Source: JAJAZB01 sp964244295
Lineage (GTDB): Bacteria > Bacteroidota > Bacteroidia > Cytophagales > Spirosomataceae
Direction of reading: 5' to 3'
Assembly: GCA_964244295.1 (NCBI GenBank)
Contig: CAXTIG010000001.1
Location: 248,001 to 312,000 of the forward strand
Length of the DNA stretch: 64,000 bases
The notes beneath the pieces are model-generated. The model worked only from the letters and a program-made list of their open reading frames with translations. It had not been told where the DNA came from and did no database searches. Positions 55,401 through 63,565 of the stretch are shown in pieces. Position numbers and translations under genes: made by a program. Numbering within the stretch: position 1 is the stretch's first letter; each line of letters opens with the position of its first letter.

Positions 55401-55886
55401 CGGAAAGCCGATTCGCTCGGCTTCGGCCCGCACCTGGTCGGTGTTTTCAAACTTCACCTTCGAGTCCTGAATCACGGGCAGGCCCGCCGCCACGGCGGTT
55501 TGTTTCGCGATCACCTTGTCGCCGAGGGCCTCCATCGCTTCGGGGCTGGGGCCGACGAAGATGATCCCCTCCTCGCGGCAGCGCCGAGCAAGGGTCGTGT
55601 TTTCCGATAAAAACCCGTAGCCGGGGTGAATGGCGTCCGCCTTTTTCCGCTTGGCGAGTTGAATCAGCCCTTCGATGTCGAGGTAAGGCTTGAGCGGGTC
55701 TTCGTCGCGGCCAATCTGGTAGGCTTCGTCGGCTTTGTAGCGGTGGAGGCTGTACCGGTCTTCGTAGGTGTACACGGCGACGGTCTGGATGCCGAGTTCG
55801 GTGGCGGCCCGCATGATGCGGATGGCAATTTCGCCCCGGTTGGCAACCAGGAGCCGGTTGATCCGGCGGACATAGGTGGGGGTCAT
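52407..55886 (-). CDS. pyc: Pyruvate carboxylase
   Basis: This 1159-residue multidomain enzyme makes oxaloacetate from pyruvate and bicarbonate. The biotin carboxylase domain starts at the N-terminus (RLLVANRGEIAIRI), with the ATP-grasp region ASGGGGRGMRVV and HIEVQLLGDTHGN. The carboxyltransferase domain begins around residue 540 with FRDGHQSLLATRVR and includes the zinc-site HLHTHDTSS. The biotin carrier domain is at the end with Lys1124 in EAMKMES. Length and order match single-chain PYC. It is divergent from the LolA-like gene and is followed by the toxin-antitoxin pair. Confidence 0.97.
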   Translation of the reverse strand: MTPTYVRRINRLLVANRGEIAIRIMRAATELGIQTVAVYTYEDRYSLHRYKADEAYQIGRDEDPLKPYLDIEGLIQLAKRKKADAIHPGYGFLSENTTLARRCREEGIIFVGPSPEAMEALGDKVIAKQTAVAAGLPVIQDSKVKFENTDQVRAEAERIGFPVMLKAASGGGGRGMRVVREVDEIERSYTDARNEAKNAFGDDTVFIEKFIENPKHIEVQLLGDTHGNLLHLFERDCSVQRRFQKVVEIAPSVNLKPETRQKLYDYAVAIGKAVNYSCAGTVEFLVDKEENIFFIEVNPRVQVEHTITEEITGIDIVRSQILIAMGYKLSDNGIYLTSQDDVEMSGYAIQCRITTEDAANGFKPDFGTIIAYRNAAGFGIRLDEGSSYPGMKISPYFDSMLVKVSSSGRTFKGAIQRLERALVEFRIRGVKTNIPFLQNVLAHPTFQAGACTVQFIDHSPELFDFRKPKDRSTKLLHYLGNVIVNGNPDVKVKNDRTFRVPQVPRYDEYSDFPLGNKDRLSRMGPEAFAAWVKDQKPIFYTDTTFRDGHQSLLATRVRSDDMLRVAEGFAKDFPQLFSMEVWGGATFDVAMRFLYESPWKRLQDLRAAMPNMLLQMLFRGSNAVGYSAYPDNLIEKFVEKSWETGIDVFRIFDSLNWIEAMKVSIKAVRERTGGIAEAAICYTGDFHLHQNNPAYKFSLQYYLDMARQLEDLGAHILAIKDMAGLLKPQQAGILVSELKKVVNIPVHLHTHDTSSIQAATYLKAIEANVDVVDCSLGALSGLTAQPNFNSVVAMMQGHERENPLDLQRLNQYSTYWEDVREMYYPFESGMRAGSAEVYDNEVPGGQFSNLRQQANALGVGDKFETLKKNYIVANQLFGDIVKVTPSSKTVGDMAIFMTSNNLSADDVMQRGESLSFPDSVKDFFKGYLGQPTGGFPEKFQKLVLKGEQPIQGRPNDSLPPLDLEADFEAFKTQFPNAELYLGEGAFLDYLSYKMYPKVYEEFYHAVDRFGEVRTLPTAAFFYGLRPEEEILVPIEDGKTVMIRLQYVGEPDESGLRTVTFDLNGQARRISIKDNQFKSTKLQNQKVKNKGDIGAPLQGRLSKIQVKVGDVVKKNQPLFVIEAMKMESSVAAPTAGKVTQVVLPEGSVVEQDDWVVTVEG

Positions 55887-55890
55887 AACT

Positions 55891-55967
55891 CAGTTTTCGG
55901 TTTTCGGTTTTCGGTTTTCAGTTCAAAGGCATCATAAACTGAAAACCGAAAACTGGAAACTGAAAAC
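55891..55967. repeat. Heptamer-based inverted repeat, CGGTTTT units
   Basis: CAGTTTT, CGGTTTT (three times) and CAGTTCA run from 55891 to 55925; ACTGAAA, ACCGAAA, ACTGGAA, ACTGAAA run from 55938 to 55965. The inner 16 bp are perfectly complementary. The element lies 4 bases upstream of the pyc start codon. Confidence 0.92.
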
Positions 55968-56242
55968 TTTTTGCTCGCAAAGATTGCGAATCGCGGAAAA
56001 AGTTGGGGAAATGATTGAGAAAACAGCCAGAAAATTTGGTAATTCTTTGAAAGATCAAAACCTGACCGGGTTCGATGCTACGCCACCAATCAGAAAACCG
56101 GTTTGGATGAGCATCGCTAATTTTTGTAGGTAATCGTTGAACCGCTACCGGCCACTGCCACACGCAGATTAGGTTTTCCACCCACTCAGAATCCGTTTTT
56201 GGCCTTTAATCGAAAAAACGGGAGTAACTTCGGGTACGCGCC
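55968..56242. other. Divergent spacer, nothing recognised
   Basis: About 275 bases between the heptamer element upstream of pyc and the promoter of the 56284 gene. I see no conserved small ORF or RNA; the frame at 55876-56133 looks random and runs through the repeat. No -7 match to pyc was found on the minus strand. Confidence 0.5.
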
Positions 56243-56250
56243 TACCTTTG
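56243..56250 (+). promoter_or_regulatory. Predicted -7 box TACCTTTG
   Basis: An exact TAnnTTTG match 34 bases before the ATG at 56284, favouring that start over the ATG-less upstream frame. Confidence 0.6.
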
Positions 56251-56283
56251 GCGGCAACAAACCATACCCAAACTAATTTCGGA

Positions 56284-57012
56284 ATGAAAACCCAAAAACT
56301 TCTGGCCGCTTCCCTGGCCGTGCTGATCTCGGCCAGCGCCTTCGCCCAAACCGCCGACGAAATTCTAGCCAAACACATCGCTGCACGCGGCGGAGCCGAC
56401 AAATTAAAAGGCATCCAGTCCATCGTCACCGAAAGTTCGATTTCTACTCAATTCGGTGAAATCCCCCTGACGCAGACCATCGTTTCGGGCAAAGGGTTTC
56501 GCAATGAGATGAACATCATGGGTAACTCGATGCTACTGGTATTGGACGGAGCCAACGGGTGGATGATCGCCCCCGCTCAGATGGGCGGAACCGGCGAACC
56601 TCAGGACATTCCCGCCGAAATGGTGAAAGGCCAAGGCGGTACGCTCACGCCCGGCGGGCCACTACTCAGCTACAAGGAAGACGGCGCAAAAGTGGAACTG
56701 GCGAGCAATGATAAAGTCAACGGCAAGGATGCGTTTCACGTCGTGATGACCCCCACAACGGGGCCTAAGGTGGATTACTGGTTCGATGCGGCTTCGCTGA
56801 TGAACGTCAAAACCCGCGTAACGGCCCAGGCCAACGGCCAGGAAGTAACCCAGGAAATGGTCTTTTCGGATTTCAAAGACGTAGACGGGATCAAATTTCC
56901 CCACACGATGGAAACCGAAAACCCCCAGGCCGGAGCCATGACCATGACCACCAACAAAATCACCCTCAACGGCAAGGTGGACGAAAGCGTTTTCAAAAAA
57001 CCGGCGAAGTAA
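56284..57012 (+). CDS. Periplasmic LolA-like protein
   Basis: From 56284 the protein has 242 residues with a signal peptide ending LISASAFAQ. The mature part starts TADEILAKHIAARGGADKLK, a common opening of Bacteroidota outer-membrane lipoprotein-sorting (LolA-like) proteins, followed by beta strands (GIQSIVTESSISTQFG, DYWFDAASLMNVKTRV, VFSDFKDVDGIKFPHTM). The fold would be a half-barrel that binds lipid. The exact role in lipoprotein transport is unproven. It has its own promoter and a terminator. Confidence 0.78.
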   Translation: MKTQKLLAASLAVLISASAFAQTADEILAKHIAARGGADKLKGIQSIVTESSISTQFGEIPLTQTIVSGKGFRNEMNIMGNSMLLVLDGANGWMIAPAQMGGTGEPQDIPAEMVKGQGGTLTPGGPLLSYKEDGAKVELASNDKVNGKDAFHVVMTPTTGPKVDYWFDAASLMNVKTRVTAQANGQEVTQEMVFSDFKDVDGIKFPHTMETENPQAGAMTMTTNKITLNGKVDESVFKKPAK

Positions 57013-57038
57013 ACCCGATGCTGATTCCATTTTTGTAG

Positions 57039-57072
57039 AAAGCCGTCCCGGGTCATCGGGGCGGCTTTTTTC
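57039..57072 (+). terminator. Intrinsic terminator
   Basis: AAAGCCGTCCC pairs with GGGGCGGCTTT (one G-T pair) and is followed by TTTT. It ends the LolA-like gene. Confidence 0.8.
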
Positions 57073-57134
57073 GTGCCCGTCTGCAAGCAAACCCGGCATT
57101 GGGCCGTTACTTTGGCAACTCCTTCCCTTTTTTC

Positions 57135-58601
57135 ATGCGAAAACTTCTTGGTCTGCTGACGCTGGTGAGCCTGAATGCGTCGGCGCAAAATTTCTTCGGC
57201 ATCTCGACCGGCAACGCCGCCGGCACCCACGGGCTGTACCTCAACCCGGCCTCGATTGCCGACTCGCGCCATAAATTTTACTTCAACCTCGGCGCGGCCA
57301 CGCTCCACGTCAACAACAATTACGCGACCTGGAACGCCCCGTTTTCGTTGTTACGCGCCGTAACGGGCCGGGTTCCATCCGAATGGAAAAACGAGGACGG
57401 CAGCGTGAATTTTCAGCCGTATAATTTTCGGGAAAAACTCGACGGCAAACCCAAAAACGGCACCCTCTGGGCCGAAGTACGCGGGCCGTCGGCGATGGTG
57501 AGCTTCGGCAGCCGCACCTCGCTGGCCCTGACGACCCGGCTGCGGGCAGCGGCGCAGGTGACGGGGGCGAGCGAAAGTTTTTTGAATTTGATTCGAGACG
57601 GATTCAATGAGTCGAACCTTTGGAACATCACCAACGTCGACAACCGCTTTACGCTTAACGCCAATCTGTACGGCGAAATCGGGGCCTCGCTGGCGCAGGT
57701 CGTCACCCCGCTGGAGTCGACGCATTTTCTGAAAATTGGCGGGACGTTGAAATACCTCTCTGGATTTTACAGTGGGCATTTCATCAACCGGGGCCTGAGC
57801 TACCGCGTCACGCCCGACCCACTCAAACCCAGCCAGGGCCAGCTTTTGGTGCAAACAATCGATGCCGAATTCGGCTATTCCACCCAGACCCCGCTCGACG
57901 GCGGGTTTACGATTGGCAAATTTCTGGGTAGTAAAATTCCCGGCCACGGCTGGGGCTACGACCTGGGCCTGGTGTACGAATACCGCCCCTGGATCGACGA
58001 GTATACCGCTGGCGGCACCTACGACGTGGAAGAAGACAAGTACCGCTTCCGAATCGGCGTAGCCCTGCTCGACGTGGGCAGCATCCGCTACGACGACCCC
58101 AGCAACGTGCGTGGCTATTCGGTGCAGCGGACGAACAAACGATTTTCCGAAAAAGACTTTGACGACGTAAGCGGCAGCGATGAACTGGTGGCAGTTTTGG
58201 AAAAAAAGCTGGAGCTAAAGCCCTTGGAAGCAAAGACCTCCTTCACGGTGGGCCTACCCACTTCCCTGAGCCTGAACCTCGACTGGAGGCTGGGTAATGA
58301 ATTTTACGTCAATGTCGCCTACCTCCGGGACCTCCACGCCGCCACCGACATCGCCGTGCGCCAACCCAGCGTACTGGCCATCACGCCCCGACTGACCGCC
58401 GAGGGGTTTCTCGAATTAGCGCTCCCGCTGGTGTTCATTAACGGCGCTTTCTCACCGGGGTTAGCGCTGAAACTCGGACCGGTTTTCGCGGGCACCGACA
58501 ATCTGGTGGGTGTCTTCGGCTCCACTAAAACCATCCGTCCCCAGGGCACTGACGTTTACGTTGGGGTGGTGATTCCGATTTTGAGGAATAACAGGAAGTA
58601 A
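57135..58601 (+). CDS. DUF5723 family outer-membrane protein
   Basis: From 57135 (MRKLLGLLTLVSLNASAQ) the protein has 488 residues with a signal peptide. The mature part starts NFFGISTGNAAGTHGLYLNP and contains many amphipathic strands, as in DUF5723 proteins, which are Bacteroidota outer-membrane beta-barrels of unknown function. Strand-like segments such as FLKIGGTLKYLSGFYSGHFI and GWGYDLGLVYEYRPWID are spread through it. It ends in a strand (VYVGVVIPILRNNRK) without a terminal aromatic residue. A weak -7-like TTACTTTG occurs at 57107. Confidence 0.8.
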   Translation: MRKLLGLLTLVSLNASAQNFFGISTGNAAGTHGLYLNPASIADSRHKFYFNLGAATLHVNNNYATWNAPFSLLRAVTGRVPSEWKNEDGSVNFQPYNFREKLDGKPKNGTLWAEVRGPSAMVSFGSRTSLALTTRLRAAAQVTGASESFLNLIRDGFNESNLWNITNVDNRFTLNANLYGEIGASLAQVVTPLESTHFLKIGGTLKYLSGFYSGHFINRGLSYRVTPDPLKPSQGQLLVQTIDAEFGYSTQTPLDGGFTIGKFLGSKIPGHGWGYDLGLVYEYRPWIDEYTAGGTYDVEEDKYRFRIGVALLDVGSIRYDDPSNVRGYSVQRTNKRFSEKDFDDVSGSDELVAVLEKKLELKPLEAKTSFTVGLPTSLSLNLDWRLGNEFYVNVAYLRDLHAATDIAVRQPSVLAITPRLTAEGFLELALPLVFINGAFSPGLALKLGPVFAGTDNLVGVFGSTKTIRPQGTDVYVGVVIPILRNNRK

Positions 58602-58609
58602 TTCCTGGC

Positions 58610-58729
58610 TGTCATCCTGAGCTTGCGAAGGATCTCGTTGGACTACCGGATAGGTTGAGGTTAGCTACCGCTGGGCCACCGGTCAAAGCCCGCCGTCCCA
58701 ACGAGATCCTTCGCAAGCTCAGGATGACA
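58610..58729. repeat. Perfect 32-bp inverted repeat between convergent genes
   Basis: Arms 58610-58641 and 58698-58729 (TGTCATCCTGAGCTTGCGAA core) are perfectly complementary around a 56-base loop. It could terminate transcription from both sides, but it has no T-run. Confidence 0.95.
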
Positions 58730-58752
58730 ACCTTCTCCTCGCCCCTGACTAC

Positions 58753-60405
58753 TCACTCCTTCGCTTCCACGTGCTCCCCATCGTACTTCACGCCGAGGTA
58801 GTCGAGGCGGCGGAAATGGACTTTCAGGCGGGCGACGAAATCGTCGAACGTGCAGCAATCCTTCGGCGACCACACCACTTCGGCCACGGCGCAGGCGCGG
58901 GGGTAGGTCATGTATTCGGCCTGGGCGGGCGTGGCGATGTACTCCGACCAAATGTTGGCCTGGGCACCCCGGATGTATTTCGCTTCGTCGGGCTTTAGTT
59001 CGGGCGGAATGGGTTCGTAGCCGTACACCTTCCGCAGTGGCAGGTACCCACCGATGGCCGGAGGACTGGTTTGGGGGTCGCCCTGGTAGTAATCGAGGTA
59101 GAAAAACGTACTCGGCGTCATGATCACGTCGTGCTTCTGCCGGGCGGCTTCGATGCCGCCTTTGATGCCCCGCCAACTCATCACGGTGGCGTTGGGCGAA
59201 AGCCCCCCTTCCAGAATTTCATCCCAACCAATCAGCCTCCGGCCCTTCGCGGTGATGAATTTATCAATCCGGCGGATGAAGTAGCTCTGCAATTCGTGCT
59301 CGTCTTTCAAGCCTTCTTTTTTCATCAAATCCTGGCAAAACTGGCTTTCCCGCCAGGTTTTCTTCGGGCATTCGTCGCCGCCGATGTGAATGTATTCGCC
59401 CGGAAACAGCGCCATCACTTCGGTCAGCACGTTTTCGAGAAACTGAAAGGTTTGTTCGCGGGGCAGGAACACGTCGTCCATCACGCCCCAGGTCGTGGCC
59501 GGACGGTAGCGTTTGTCGGGGTTGGCTCCCAGTTCGGGGTAAGCCGCCAGCGCCGCGAGGGCGTGGCCGGGCATTTCGATTTCCGGCACAATCGTCACGA
59601 ATTTCGACTGGGCGTAGCGCACCACCTCCCGGATCTCGTCCTGGGTGTAAAATCCGCCGTAGGGTTTGCGGTCGTACTTGCCGGTGTAGGCGGTATTTCC
59701 GCGTGAAGCGTGGCCGAGGATGGTCGAGTCGCGGCGGGAACCGACCTGGGTGAGGCGCGGGTATTTTTTGATTTCAATCCGCCAGCCCTGGTCGTCGGTC
59801 AGGTGCCAGTGGAAGGTATTCATCTTGTGCAGGGCCAGCAGGTCGATGTATTTTTTGACGAACGCCACCGGAAAAAAATGCCGCCCCACGTCGAGCATCA
59901 GCCCCCGGTAGCCGAAACGAGGCTGGTCTTCGATCTGCACGCAGGGGGCCGTCCAATCCACTTTTTTTAGTTCCGGGCTAAAAGCCTCGGCGGGCAAGAG
60001 TTGCAACAGCGTCTGGGTTGCGTAAAAATACCCTTTCGGCGAAGCCGCCACGATGCCGATGCGGTCGGGTTCGATGGTGAGGCGGTAGTCTTCCAGGCCC
60101 ATTTTGCCGGGGGCCGCCTCGATGAAGAACACGTGCCCGCCCTTGGGAATGGCGGTAGAATTGGCGCTGAAGTACTCCAACGGCAGGCCCGATGCTTTTC
60201 GCAGTTGGGCGGCGAAGCCCTCCACGACCGGCTTCAGGCCGGCATCGGCATGAGGCCAGATCAGGCGGGTGGTTTTGGTGAATTGAAACTGGCCTTCTTT
60301 CGGAACGAGTTTGCTGGGCAGGGGAAGGAGGGGGTAGCGGGTTTGGGCCGTCAGAAAGAGGGGGAAGAGCAGAAACAGGAAAAGCAGGGGTAGCGGTTTT
60401 TTCAT
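58753..60405 (-). CDS. Beta-N-acetylhexosaminidase, GH20
   Basis: From the minus-strand ATG at 60405 the protein has 550 residues with a signal peptide (LPLLFLFLLFPLFLTAQ). An N-terminal GH20b-like domain is followed by the TIM-barrel: YRGLMLDVGRHFFPVAFVKK, MNTFHWHLTDDQGWRIEIKK, VPEIEMPGHALAALAAYP, and HIGGDECPKKTW, which carries the catalytic Asp-Glu pair. It removes terminal GlcNAc or GalNAc from glycans such as chitin or host-type sugars. It is exported and lies next to peptidoglycan enzyme mtgA on the same strand. Confidence 0.93.
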   Translation of the reverse strand: MKKPLPLLFLFLLFPLFLTAQTRYPLLPLPSKLVPKEGQFQFTKTTRLIWPHADAGLKPVVEGFAAQLRKASGLPLEYFSANSTAIPKGGHVFFIEAAPGKMGLEDYRLTIEPDRIGIVAASPKGYFYATQTLLQLLPAEAFSPELKKVDWTAPCVQIEDQPRFGYRGLMLDVGRHFFPVAFVKKYIDLLALHKMNTFHWHLTDDQGWRIEIKKYPRLTQVGSRRDSTILGHASRGNTAYTGKYDRKPYGGFYTQDEIREVVRYAQSKFVTIVPEIEMPGHALAALAAYPELGANPDKRYRPATTWGVMDDVFLPREQTFQFLENVLTEVMALFPGEYIHIGGDECPKKTWRESQFCQDLMKKEGLKDEHELQSYFIRRIDKFITAKGRRLIGWDEILEGGLSPNATVMSWRGIKGGIEAARQKHDVIMTPSTFFYLDYYQGDPQTSPPAIGGYLPLRKVYGYEPIPPELKPDEAKYIRGAQANIWSEYIATPAQAEYMTYPRACAVAEVVWSPKDCCTFDDFVARLKVHFRRLDYLGVKYDGEHVEAKE

Positions 60406-60446
60406 GGATAGGTGTTGTGATTTGTTGCTTAAGTAGATGATTAATA

Positions 60447-60585
60447 CCGGCAGTTTTGGGGGTGTTGTCATCCCGACGAAGGAGGGATCTCGTCAGTCTG
60501 CCGGACCTCTTGCCGGTTGTCGAGTATTCGGTACCCCAACGAGATCCCTCCTTCGTCGGGATGACAACACCCCCAAAACTGCCGG
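60447..60585. repeat. Perfect 47-bp inverted repeat with GTCATCCCGACGAAG core
   Basis: Arms 60447-60493 and 60539-60585 are perfectly complementary over 47 bp around a 45-base loop. The arm includes GTTGTCATCCCGACGAAG and the GGATCTCGT end shared with the 58610 element. It separates the hexosaminidase promoter region from the mtgA 3' end. Confidence 0.96.
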
Positions 60586-60663
60586 GGTACCTACCGTTAC
60601 GTACTTAAAAATTTGGCGTTTGTTTGTGAGGGAAACGCCGGGGCTGTTACCCTGAGTTTGGTA

Positions 60664-61470
60664 TCAAAGCCCCGCCAAGTACCCCCGCCCCAACCCGCGC
60701 ATTTGCCGACTGATGAAGGCCGTCCGGCGCTGGACGTAGCCCGAAGGCCGGGCCAGCAGAAAGCGGTTCGGGCTGGGCAGCACCGCCGCCATGCGGGCGG
60801 CTTCGGGGCGGCTGAGGATGCTGGCCGGGTGCCCGTAAAACCGCTGCGAGGCGGCTTCGGCCCCGAAGGTCATCGGGCCGGTTTCGGCCACGTTGAGGTA
60901 CACTTCGAGGATGCGTTTTTTGCCCCAGATGGTTTCGATGAGAAGCGTAAACCAGGCCTCCAGCCCCTTGCGGAAGTAGCTGCGCCCCTGCCAGAGAAAC
61001 ACGTTTTTGGCCACCTGCTGGCTGATCGTACTCGCGCCCTTGATCCGTTTGCCGCGCATGTTGTACTCAAGAGCCTGTCCCATTGCGTCGAAATCAAAGC
61101 CGTAGTGGGCCGGAAAGCGCTGGTCTTCGGCGGCCACGAAGGCCAGCGGGGCTTGCCAGGAAAGTTCATCGAGCGAAGTCCAGTCGTAGTGAAGTTCCGA
61201 ATCGGTTCCGGCGGATAGGGCGCTGATTTTCCGGTCGAGCATGGTGGGCGTTACCAGCACGGGTACCCACTTTAACAGGATGACGCTTCCTATCGTGCTG
61301 ATCACAAACCAAAGTAGCACCCGCGATGCCACCAACCAGACCCAGCCCTTCAGCGAACGCTTCCGACCCGGGACGACGGGCGGCGACGGGACGAAACGGT
61401 TCGGACGCGGCGAAGTCGAACGGGGCGACACCGCCGGAACCGGACGGGTACGAGGTTGGTTTTTCGACAT
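60664..61470 (-). CDS. mtgA: Monofunctional peptidoglycan glycosyltransferase
   Basis: This 268-residue inner-membrane enzyme polymerises lipid II into glycan strands. After a basic, Pro-rich cytoplasmic start (TRPVPAVSPRSTSPRPNRF) there is one membrane helix (VLLWFVISTIGSVILL). The GT51 domain has FVAAEDQRFPAHYGFD with the catalytic Glu, GASTISQQVAKNVFLWQGRS, and KRILEVYLNVAETG. No transpeptidase domain is present. The length is normal for MtgA. A -7 box lies about 21 bases upstream. Confidence 0.94.
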   Translation of the reverse strand: MSKNQPRTRPVPAVSPRSTSPRPNRFVPSPPVVPGRKRSLKGWVWLVASRVLLWFVISTIGSVILLKWVPVLVTPTMLDRKISALSAGTDSELHYDWTSLDELSWQAPLAFVAAEDQRFPAHYGFDFDAMGQALEYNMRGKRIKGASTISQQVAKNVFLWQGRSYFRKGLEAWFTLLIETIWGKKRILEVYLNVAETGPMTFGAEAASQRFYGHPASILSRPEAARMAAVLPSPNRFLLARPSGYVQRRTAFISRQMRGLGRGYLAGL

Positions 61471-61490
61471 GAAGGGGGCAATGCAGGAAG

Positions 61491-61498
61491 CAAAAATA
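61491..61498 (-). promoter_or_regulatory. Predicted -7 box of mtgA
   Basis: On the minus strand this reads TATTTTTG, an exact TAnnTTTG match about 20 bases before the mtgA ATG at 61470. Confidence 0.55.
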
Positions 61499-61622
61499 AG
61501 AATTCTCCTCGCTTGCGGCGGGTTCGTTTTCGCCGCCGTCCCTCAATTTCGTAGTTTTACGCGGCTTTTCGCTTGATGCTCAACGCAACAGCCGGTTTCG
61601 TATTTTATTTTCTCCTTCGCCC

Positions 61623-62768
61623 ATGCGCGTTTACTTCGACAACGCCGCCACCACGCCCCTCGACCGGGCCGTATTCGAGGCCATGTTGCCCCTGATGGAG
61701 CAGCAGTTTGGCAACCCTTCGTCCATCCACTGGCACGGACGCGAAGTGCGCTCGGCTTTGGATCGGGCCAGGAAAACCGTGGCGGGTTTGCTCAACACCT
61801 CCCCGGCGGAAATCTTCTTCACCTCCGGCGGCACCGAGGCCGACAACACGGCCCTGGTCAACTCGATCGAAGCCTACGGCCTGACCCACGCCATCACCTC
61901 GCCTATCGAACACCACGCCGTGCTGCACACGCTGGAGTTTTTGGAAAAAAAGGGCAAAATCCGGCTCTCGAAAGTGGCGCTGGATGAGGCCGGGCACATC
62001 GACCCGGATCACCTCGCTGACTTGCTCCGCCACCACCCACGCTCGCTGGTGAGTTTGATGCACGGCAACAACGAAATCGGAAACCTGCTCGACCTGGAAC
62101 GCGTGAGCGAACTATGCGCCGAACACCAGGCGCTGTTTCATTCCGACACCGTCCAGACGATGGGCCACTACCGCCACGATTTGCAGGCGCTGAAAACCGA
62201 TTTCGTCGTCGGGGCGGCGCATAAATTTCACGGGCCGAAAGGCGTGGGTTTTTTGTACGTCAACGCCAACACCCGCATCCACCCCTTCATCCACGGCGGG
62301 GCGCAGGAGCGCAACCAGCGCGGCGGCACCGAAAACGTGTACGGCATCGTGGGCCTGGCCAAAGCGTTGGAACTGGCCTACGCCGACATGGGCGGCCACC
62401 GTCGGCACGTGGAATCGCTGAAAGCCCGGATGATTTCCCGCCTGCGCGAAACCATCGACGGCGTGGCGTTCAACGGCGATTCGGCCAACCTGGCGCGCAG
62501 CCTGTACACCGTGCTCAACGTCAGTTTTCCCGCCAGCGAGGACGCCGATATGCTGCTTTTCAACCTCGACATCGCCAAAATTTCGGCCTCCGGTGGCTCG
62601 GCGTGCAGCAGTGGCTCCAGCGTGGGTTCGCACGTGCTTACCGCTCTGGGCACCGACCCGGCTCGCCCGGCGGTGCGGTTTTCGTTCTCCAAATTCAACA
62701 CCGCCGAGGAGGTGGATTACGTGGTGGAAAAAGTGGGGGCGTTGTTTCCCAAAAAAGAACTGGCCTGA
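61623..62768 (+). CDS. Cysteine desulfurase (NifS/IscS-like)
   Basis: This 381-residue PLP enzyme takes sulfur from cysteine for Fe-S clusters or thio-modified tRNA. MRVYFDNAATTPLD is the standard start; FTSGGTEADNTALV and HGNNEIGNLLDL bind the cofactor; VVGAAHKFHGPKGVGFLY holds the PLP Lys; and SGGSACSSGSSVGSH holds the catalytic Cys. RNQRGGTENVYGIVGLA supplies the conserved Arg region. It is the NifS/IscS type rather than SufS. No scaffold gene is adjacent. Confidence 0.94.
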   Translation: MRVYFDNAATTPLDRAVFEAMLPLMEQQFGNPSSIHWHGREVRSALDRARKTVAGLLNTSPAEIFFTSGGTEADNTALVNSIEAYGLTHAITSPIEHHAVLHTLEFLEKKGKIRLSKVALDEAGHIDPDHLADLLRHHPRSLVSLMHGNNEIGNLLDLERVSELCAEHQALFHSDTVQTMGHYRHDLQALKTDFVVGAAHKFHGPKGVGFLYVNANTRIHPFIHGGAQERNQRGGTENVYGIVGLAKALELAYADMGGHRRHVESLKARMISRLRETIDGVAFNGDSANLARSLYTVLNVSFPASEDADMLLFNLDIAKISASGGSACSSGSSVGSHVLTALGTDPARPAVRFSFSKFNTAEEVDYVVEKVGALFPKKELA

Positions 62769-62783
62769 AACTTCTCACCAAGT

Positions 62784-62805
62784 TGTCATCCAGAGCGCAG
62801 CGAGG
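62784..62805 (+). repeat. Single copy of the GTCATCC repeat core
   Basis: GTCATCCAGAGCGCAGCGAG resembles one arm of the palindromes at 1982 and 58610, but no partner arm is visible. A second half-copy, GTCATCCAGAGCG, occurs at 21251. Confidence 0.5.
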
Positions 62806-62831
62806 GGCTTACCAAAACAAGGGTTTTTCAT

Positions 62832-62839
62832 TAGTTTTG
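62832..62839 (+). promoter_or_regulatory. Predicted -7 box TAGTTTTG
   Basis: An exact TAnnTTTG match 19 bases before the ATG at 62859, next to a half-copy of the GTCATCC repeat. Confidence 0.6.
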
Positions 62840-62858
62840 GCAAACTCCTCCCCCTGGC

Positions 62859-63554
62859 ATGGAAAATTCAGGCCACGATCCCACCGCCCGTGTCGTTAGT
62901 TTCAGCGATGGCGTGTTCGGATTTGCCCTCACGCTCCTGGTCTTTCCCCTCGAAAGCCCCACCCGCTTTGCGCAAGTGGTCGATTTCGTGCGGTCGGGTC
63001 TCGCCTACGCGCTTGGCGCGGCGCTGATTGCCATGATTTGGTGGGAGCACAACCGCTTTTTCCGGCTGTTTCGCGGCATGGATCGGGCGCTGGTGGCGCT
63101 CAACACGGCGCTGTTGTTCGTGATGCTGGTATTCGTGTATCCTTTGAAGTTTCTGGCGGTTTACCTGGAAAATCTTTTTCTCGGCCAGTCAAACAGCCCA
63201 CTCATCAGCCGGGCCGAGGTACCGACGCTGATGATGCTGTACGGGGGCTGCTTTGCGGGAATCTGCCTGCTGCTGTTCCTCATGCACCGCTACGCCCGGC
63301 AGCACTTCGGGCGGGGCCTTGGTCCTACCGAACGAATCGAGGCCCAAACCGCCGCCCGCACGATGGTCATTTTCTTCTCGGTGGCGTTGCTCTCGGTGGG
63401 ATTGGTTGGAATGATGCTCCTGTGCCGGCCCACCCGTCCCGGCCCCTGGATGCTGGTGGCTGGGCTGGTGTACAACCTGTATTTCCCCTTATTTTTCTGG
63501 TCTTATTACCGCCAGGGCCGCGAATTGGATGCGCTCCGAAAAGCCGCCCTTTAA
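62859..63554 (+). CDS. TMEM175/DUF1211 family potassium-channel-like protein
   Basis: This 231-residue membrane protein has the diagnostic start RVVSFSDGVFGFALTLLVF (R-x3-FSD pattern, residues about 11-29), then five further hydrophobic segments to the end. Bacterial TMEM175 proteins are tetrameric K+ channels, with the first helix lining the pore. IWWEHNRFFRLFRGMDR and LVALNTALLFVMLVFVYPLK are typical second- and third-helix regions. The physiological role is unknown. It has its own promoter and is 11 bases upstream of the last gene. Confidence 0.88.
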   Translation: MENSGHDPTARVVSFSDGVFGFALTLLVFPLESPTRFAQVVDFVRSGLAYALGAALIAMIWWEHNRFFRLFRGMDRALVALNTALLFVMLVFVYPLKFLAVYLENLFLGQSNSPLISRAEVPTLMMLYGGCFAGICLLLFLMHRYARQHFGRGLGPTERIEAQTAARTMVIFFSVALLSVGLVGMMLLCRPTRPGPWMLVAGLVYNLYFPLFFWSYYRQGRELDALRKAAL

Positions 63555-63565
63555 CCCCTACAGCC

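Noticed and set aside
53742..55610. Plus-strand frame of 622 codons opposite pyc (also 52353-53714)
   Set aside because: It is antisense to conserved pyc domains; the translation is low-complexity (His, Val, Arg, Glu) and typical of GC-driven shadows.
55876..56133. Possible small gene of 85 codons upstream of the LolA-like gene
   Set aside because: It begins inside the heptamer element, has no conserved pattern, and lacks a promoter or coupling to a neighbour.
57107..57114. -7 box TTACTTTG before the DUF5723 gene
   Set aside because: It lacks the A at position 2 and no -33 was found at the right distance.
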